This document shows positions 60,921 to 64,000 of a stretch of 64,000 nt of DNA, piece after piece; the stretch's first letter is position 1, and each line of letters begins with the position of its first letter. Source of the stretch: Mycobacterium florentinum (GTDB lineage: Bacteria; Actinomycetota; Actinomycetes; Mycobacteriales; Mycobacteriaceae). The notes under the pieces are model-generated. The model ran no database searches. It saw only the letters and a list, made by a program, of their open reading frames with translations, and was not told the origin of the DNA. Both the position numbers and the translations under genes were made by a program. The stretch is taken from assembly GCF_010730355.1 (NCBI RefSeq), contig NZ_AP022576.1, positions 3,782,001-3,846,000 on the forward strand, given 5' to 3'.

Positions 60921-62303
60921 CTAGAGCAGCTCCAAACGTCGGGCCATGTCGGAGGCGAAAACCCGTAGCGGGTCGGCCTTGCGGCGCGCGGCGATCCATT
61001 CGTCGATGCGCGGGTACATGGCGTGGAAGGTTTCGGCGGTGGTGCGCGAGTCTTTGGCGGTATAGACCCGCCCGCCGAATTCGAGCACCCGGCGGTCGAG
61101 TTCGTTGAGGAACTCGTTGACCCCGGGCTTGTTGGGGAAGTCCATCGCGACGTTCCAGCCGGCCATCGGGAAACTCAGCGGTGCGCGGTTGCCCGGGCCG
61201 AAGAGCTTGAACACGTTCAGCGCCGAGTAGTGGCCCTGGGTCTGGATCCAGCGGATGATGGCCTTGAATTCGTCCATCGCGTCCGGTGGCACCAAGAACT
61301 GATGCTGCGCGAAACCCGTTGGGCCGTAAGCGTTATTCCAACCGCTGACCAGGTCGAGCATGTGGTAGAACTTCGACAGATTCTGGATCTTGCCGGTGTA
61401 GGTTCCGCCGAGCCGATAGTAGGTCTCGCCGATCGCCATGAACGACAGCTTGTTCATCGCGCTGATCGGAAAGATGTTGGGCACCGTCAACAGTTGCGGT
61501 GCATCGAATTTCAGCGGATTCTTGGCGAGTTTTTTCGGTAGCTGATCCAGCTTCGCCAGGCTGCCCCTGCTGATGGCGGCGCGGCCGAGCTTCGGTGGCG
61601 GGCTGATCAGGTCGAACCAGGCGCTGGAGTAGGTGTACCGACTCTCGCTGCCGTCGACGTGCGCGGCGACTGTTTCGTCGAGGTCGTTGGTGGACACGCC
61701 GTCGGCGATGAAGTACGCCGTCTCGGTCGGTGTCATCGCGATGGTGGCGCGCAACACGATCCCGGTCAGGCCGTTGCCCCCGACGGTGGCCCAGAACAAT
61801 TCGGACTCGGGGCCCTCAGGGGTGATCGTGTGTATGGAGCCGTCGGCCATCAGCAGGTCCATCGAGCGCACGTAGCTGCCGAAGCTGCCCGCGCTGTGAT
61901 GGTTCTTGCCGTGGATGTCGGACGCGATCGCGCCGCCGATGGTCACCTGGCGGGTGCCGGGCAGCACCGGCACCCACAACCCGAACGGCAGCGCCGCCTT
62001 CATCAATTGATCCAGACTGACGCCGGCGTCGACGTCGACCAACCGGGTGTCGGCGCTGATCGAGTGGATGCGGTTGAGCACCGTCATGTCGATCACCAGG
62101 CCGCCGCCGTTTTGCGCGTTGTCTCCGTAGGAGCGGCCCAGCCCGCGCGCGATTACGCCTCGGCCGCCGGAGTCGGCGATCCGGGCCACTGCCTTGGCGA
62201 TCACCTCGGGATCGGGCGTCGAGAGCACGTGCGCCACCGACGGCGCGGTGCGGCCGAAGCCCATCAGCCGGGTCGGGGTGGTCGGAAAGTCGGCGCTCAA
62301 CAT
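60921..62303 (-). CDS. dprE1: decaprenylphosphoryl-D-ribose 2'-epimerase oxidase subunit DprE1
   Basis: 460 aa FAD oxidoreductase of the VAO/UDP-N-acetylenolpyruvoylglucosamine reductase fold. Oxidises decaprenylphosphoryl-ribose at C2'. N-terminal FAD domain with [20 protein letters not shown] and [13 protein letters not shown] (His for FAD linkage); C-terminal substrate domain with GWNVAMDFP. In that motif M. tuberculosis has Cys387, the covalent target of benzothiazinones; here the residue is Ala386. ATG 62303. Confidence 0.97.
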   Translation of the reverse strand: MLSADFPTTPTRLMGFGRTAPSVAHVLSTPDPEVIAKAVARIADSGGRGVIARGLGRSYGDNAQNGGGLVIDMTVLNRIHSISADTRLVDVDAGVSLDQLMKAALPFGLWVPVLPGTRQVTIGGAIASDIHGKNHHSAGSFGSYVRSMDLLMADGSIHTITPEGPESELFWATVGGNGLTGIVLRATIAMTPTETAYFIADGVSTNDLDETVAAHVDGSESRYTYSSAWFDLISPPPKLGRAAISRGSLAKLDQLPKKLAKNPLKFDAPQLLTVPNIFPISAMNKLSFMAIGETYYRLGGTYTGKIQNLSKFYHMLDLVSGWNNAYGPTGFAQHQFLVPPDAMDEFKAIIRWIQTQGHYSALNVFKLFGPGNRAPLSFPMAGWNVAMDFPNKPGVNEFLNELDRRVLEFGGRVYTAKDSRTTAETFHAMYPRIDEWIAARRKADPLRVFASDMARRLELL

Positions 62304-62335
62304 CGTCAAAGAGGGTACCGCTTGCACGGTAGGGG

Positions 62336-62758
62336 TCAGTGAATGCGGAAGATCACGACTCGCTGCACGATGAAGTTGATCACCGTGGCGGTGCCCTGTG
62401 CGATCACGAACGCGACGATGGCCGCCCAGCCCGTGTAGTGCATCAACACCAGACACAGATGGTTCAGCCCGACCTGCACGGCGAAGGTGATGCCGTAGAG
62501 AACCATGACCGCGATGAAGCGCGCGGTGCTCGGCTGTGCCTGGAAGGTCCATCGCCGGTTGATCAGATAGGCGGTGATGGTGCCCACGATGAAACTGATG
62601 GCCTTGGACACGTCGACCTGAACGCCCAGCACCTTCCAGAGCAGCATGTATAGCCCGAAGTCGACGACGGCGGCCATCCCGCCGGTCACCACGAAACGCG
62701 TGATCTGCGTGGTCAGACTCAGGCGCGCCGGAGCGGTGTCGGACTCGGGGGGAAGCAT
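62336..62758 (-). CDS. GtrA-family membrane protein (Rv3789-like)
   Basis: 140 aa with four TM helices, [61 protein letters not shown] and [22 protein letters not shown], and the GtrA signature NRRWTF. Rv3789 was proposed to flip decaprenyl-phosphoryl-arabinose or anchor AftA. It lies just upstream of dprE1 in the same direction. Longer N-terminus than the M. tuberculosis protein. Confidence 0.9.
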   Translation of the reverse strand: MLPPESDTAPARLSLTTQITRFVVTGGMAAVVDFGLYMLLWKVLGVQVDVSKAISFIVGTITAYLINRRWTFQAQPSTARFIAVMVLYGITFAVQVGLNHLCLVLMHYTGWAAIVAFVIAQGTATVINFIVQRVVIFRIH

Positions 62759-62797
62759 TCGGGGAGTTTATCGGGGGCGGGCGGGCCCCAGCGGCGG

Positions 62798-63277
62798 CTA
62801 GCGGGGCAGCTTCAGGGCGATCAGCTCGACCTGGCTTTCGCCCTGGGGGGTCGAGTAGGTGACGGTGTCGCCGGCCTTGTGGCCGGCCAGTGCCTGCCCC
62901 AGCGGACTGTGGGAGGTCAGCGTCTCGGCCTCGCGACCGACAGGCGTCTCTTCGACGATGGAGATCACGTGCATCGTGACGACCTCACCGTCGGCGAACT
63001 TCAGGGTCACCTCGGTGCCGCTCGGCAGCGAATTGTCCTCTTCGTGGTGGGACGGCCCGGTCCGCAGCCGCCGGTCCAGTTCGTTGATCCGGTCGCCGAG
63101 GCCGACCAACTCCTCGGCCCGCTGGATCGCCTCCGCCGCGTCGCCGTGATCGCCGGTCATCCCGCGGTCGCCCTTGACCTCGGCCTCGAGAAGATCGCGC
63201 CGCTCCCGCAGCCGTTGCAGCTCGGCGGCAAGACTCTCCCGCGCCGCATCCGCCACTGATTGGACTTTTTTACTCAC
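62798..63277 (-). CDS. GreA-like protein (Rv3788-like)
   Basis: 159 aa from GTG 63277; the frame is open further upstream. N-terminal coiled coil (about residues 8-70, [20 protein letters not shown]), then the GreA/GreB C-terminal domain with [28 protein letters not shown]. The acidic Asp/Glu pair of the coiled-coil tip needed for transcript cleavage is not obvious, so it may not be a functional Gre factor. Its partner remains RNA polymerase by inference. Confidence 0.85.
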   Translation of the reverse strand: MSKKVQSVADAARESLAAELQRLRERRDLLEAEVKGDRGMTGDHGDAAEAIQRAEELVGLGDRINELDRRLRTGPSHHEEDNSLPSGTEVTLKFADGEVVTMHVISIVEETPVGREAETLTSHSPLGQALAGHKAGDTVTYSTPQGESQVELIALKLPR

Positions 63278-63356
63278 GTCCGTCGACCTTCCGCGGCGCC
63301 CCGTGTTAGTCGCGGGAGCGCACCAATTTGCTTGGTGATGAATTTGTGGTGCCTCA

Positions 63357-64000
63357 GTGTTGCACCACACGAACTCGGCCGCCACCGATATTCGGCGCGC
63401 GCTTCATCGGTTATACACGCGCGCCGCCACCGGACGGCAGCACTTTTGGCACTGCCTGGGAGGCCCCACGCTGCCGAGCACCATCACCAACGGGCAAACC
63501 ATCACCATCGCGAATGGCTTTGCCTACGACGTCCCCGTAGGCGGAACCACGATCCAAAGCGGTGGCCAAATCATCGTCAACTCCGGCGGAGTGCTCACCG
63601 TCGACAACGCCCTGACGATTGACGCGGGCGGTTCCCTGACCGACAACGGCGGCATGATCATCAATGCCGCAACCACCCTGTCCGACAGCGGCAGCCTGAG
63701 CGTGACCGGTGGCGGCATGTTGACCGATGGCGGGACGCTCACGGTCAATAGCGGCGGCACACTGACCGTGAGCACTACCACCACCGGTGATACCGGCTTC
63801 CTCACCGTGACCGGCGGTGGTGCTTTGTCCGATGCCGGCCACTTGACTGTCAACACTGGCGGCTTGCTGACTGTAAGTCAGGGTGGCACCGACACGGGCA
63901 CCCTCACCGTGAGCAACGTTTTTACAGACGCGGGCACGGTCACCGTCAACGTCGGTGGCGCCTTCACCGATGCCAACGGGGGCAGCGTTTTCGTCAACGC
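63357..64000 (+). CDS. repetitive beta-solenoid protein, partial (continues beyond window)
   Basis: Open plus-strand frame to the edge (at least 214 codons) with no stop. GTG 63357 is the first start after a TGA at 63339; the true start may be later, since the first ~38 residues do not look like a repeat or signal. From about 63474 it becomes Gly/Thr/Val/Asn-rich: TITNGQTITIANG, then units such as GGTLTVNSGGTLTV, GGGALSDAGHLTVNTGG, each about 18-20 residues. This is a typical right-handed beta-helix pattern of adhesin/autotransporter passenger domains. Base composition is lower in GC than its neighbours. Function unknown; a surface adhesin or secreted wall-associated protein are inference. 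Confidence 0.6.
   Translation, partial: MLHHTNSAATDIRRALHRLYTRAATGRQHFWHCLGGPTLPSTITNGQTITIANGFAYDVPVGGTTIQSGGQIIVNSGGVLTVDNALTIDAGGSLTDNGGMIINAATTLSDSGSLSVTGGGMLTDGGTLTVNSGGTLTVSTTTTGDTGFLTVTGGGALSDAGHLTVNTGGLLTVSQGGTDTGTLTVSNVFTDAGTVTVNVGGAFTDANGGSVFVN
63510..64000 (+). repeat. beta-solenoid repeat units in the 3'-terminal ORF
   Basis: Degenerate units of about 54-60 bp encode L-T-V-x-x-G-G-x-L-T-D/V cores. Examples begin near 63561, 63708, 63738, 63810, 63840 and 63903. They differ at many bases, so they are old repeats and not recent duplications. Confidence 0.65.

Overview
The window is high-GC actinobacterial DNA carrying the complete mycobacterial cell-envelope locus: galactan synthesis, arabinan synthesis, antigen 85 and mycolate condensation. 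Gene content and order match the M. tuberculosis region from Rv3839 down to Rv3788, written in reverse. Several traits point away from the tuberculosis complex and toward a slow-growing, M. avium-complex-like species. embR lies directly beside embA. DprE1 has Ala where M. tuberculosis has the benzothiazinone target Cys387. The sulfolipid-1 locus that separates Rv3829c from Rv3819 in M. tuberculosis is missing, as are PE_PGRS62 and Rv3796. The species call is inference.

Layout. 1-5.8 kb: an iron-regulated DUF2470 gene with an IdeR box, pheA, a phosphoglycerate-mutase-like gene, a Cys-rich mini-protein, a metallopeptidase, a septum-formation-type membrane protein and serS. 5.9-14.7 kb: a DUF2834 membrane protein, a TetR regulator and a flavin oxidoreductase sharing a duplicated operator, then Rieske/MBL, APH-like, three tandem acyltransferase and HAD genes. 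14.8-19.1 kb: an accessory polyamine-type cluster consisting of a YgiB-like membrane protein, a glutathionylspermidine-synthase-like ATP-grasp ligase and a DUF350 protein, facing a fused ornithine-decarboxylase-like/spermidine-synthase-like protein. 19.1-22 kb: an LGFP-repeat amidase and Erp.

22.2-41.4 kb: glf, glfT2, a PAP2 phosphatase, ubiA and aftB (galactan, DPA precursor and arabinan capping), then fbpA, fbpD, culp6, fadD32, pks13 and accD4 (mycolic acid condensation and transfer). 41.5-44.1 kb: fadE35 with two small exported proteins. 44.3-62.8 kb, minus strand: gtrA-type gene, dprE1, dprE2, aftA, embC, embA and embB. This run is interrupted between embC and embA by embR, an ArsR/SRPBCC/DinB-like operon and three paralogous small secreted proteins. 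62.8-64 kb: a GreA-like protein and the beginning of a lower-GC, repetitive beta-solenoid ORF that runs off the window.

Together the core genes make decaprenyl-phosphoryl-arabinose (UbiA, the PAP2 phosphatase, DprE1, DprE2), polymerise galactan (Glf, GlfT2) and arabinan (AftA, EmbA/B/C, AftB), synthesise mycolate (FadD32, Pks13, AccD4) and attach it to the arabinan (FbpA). The candidates for less-described biology are the polyamine/ATP-grasp cluster, the beta-solenoid ORF at the right edge, and the small secreted CPG-motif family between embC and embR. No tRNA, rRNA, CRISPR array or insertion sequence was recognised.
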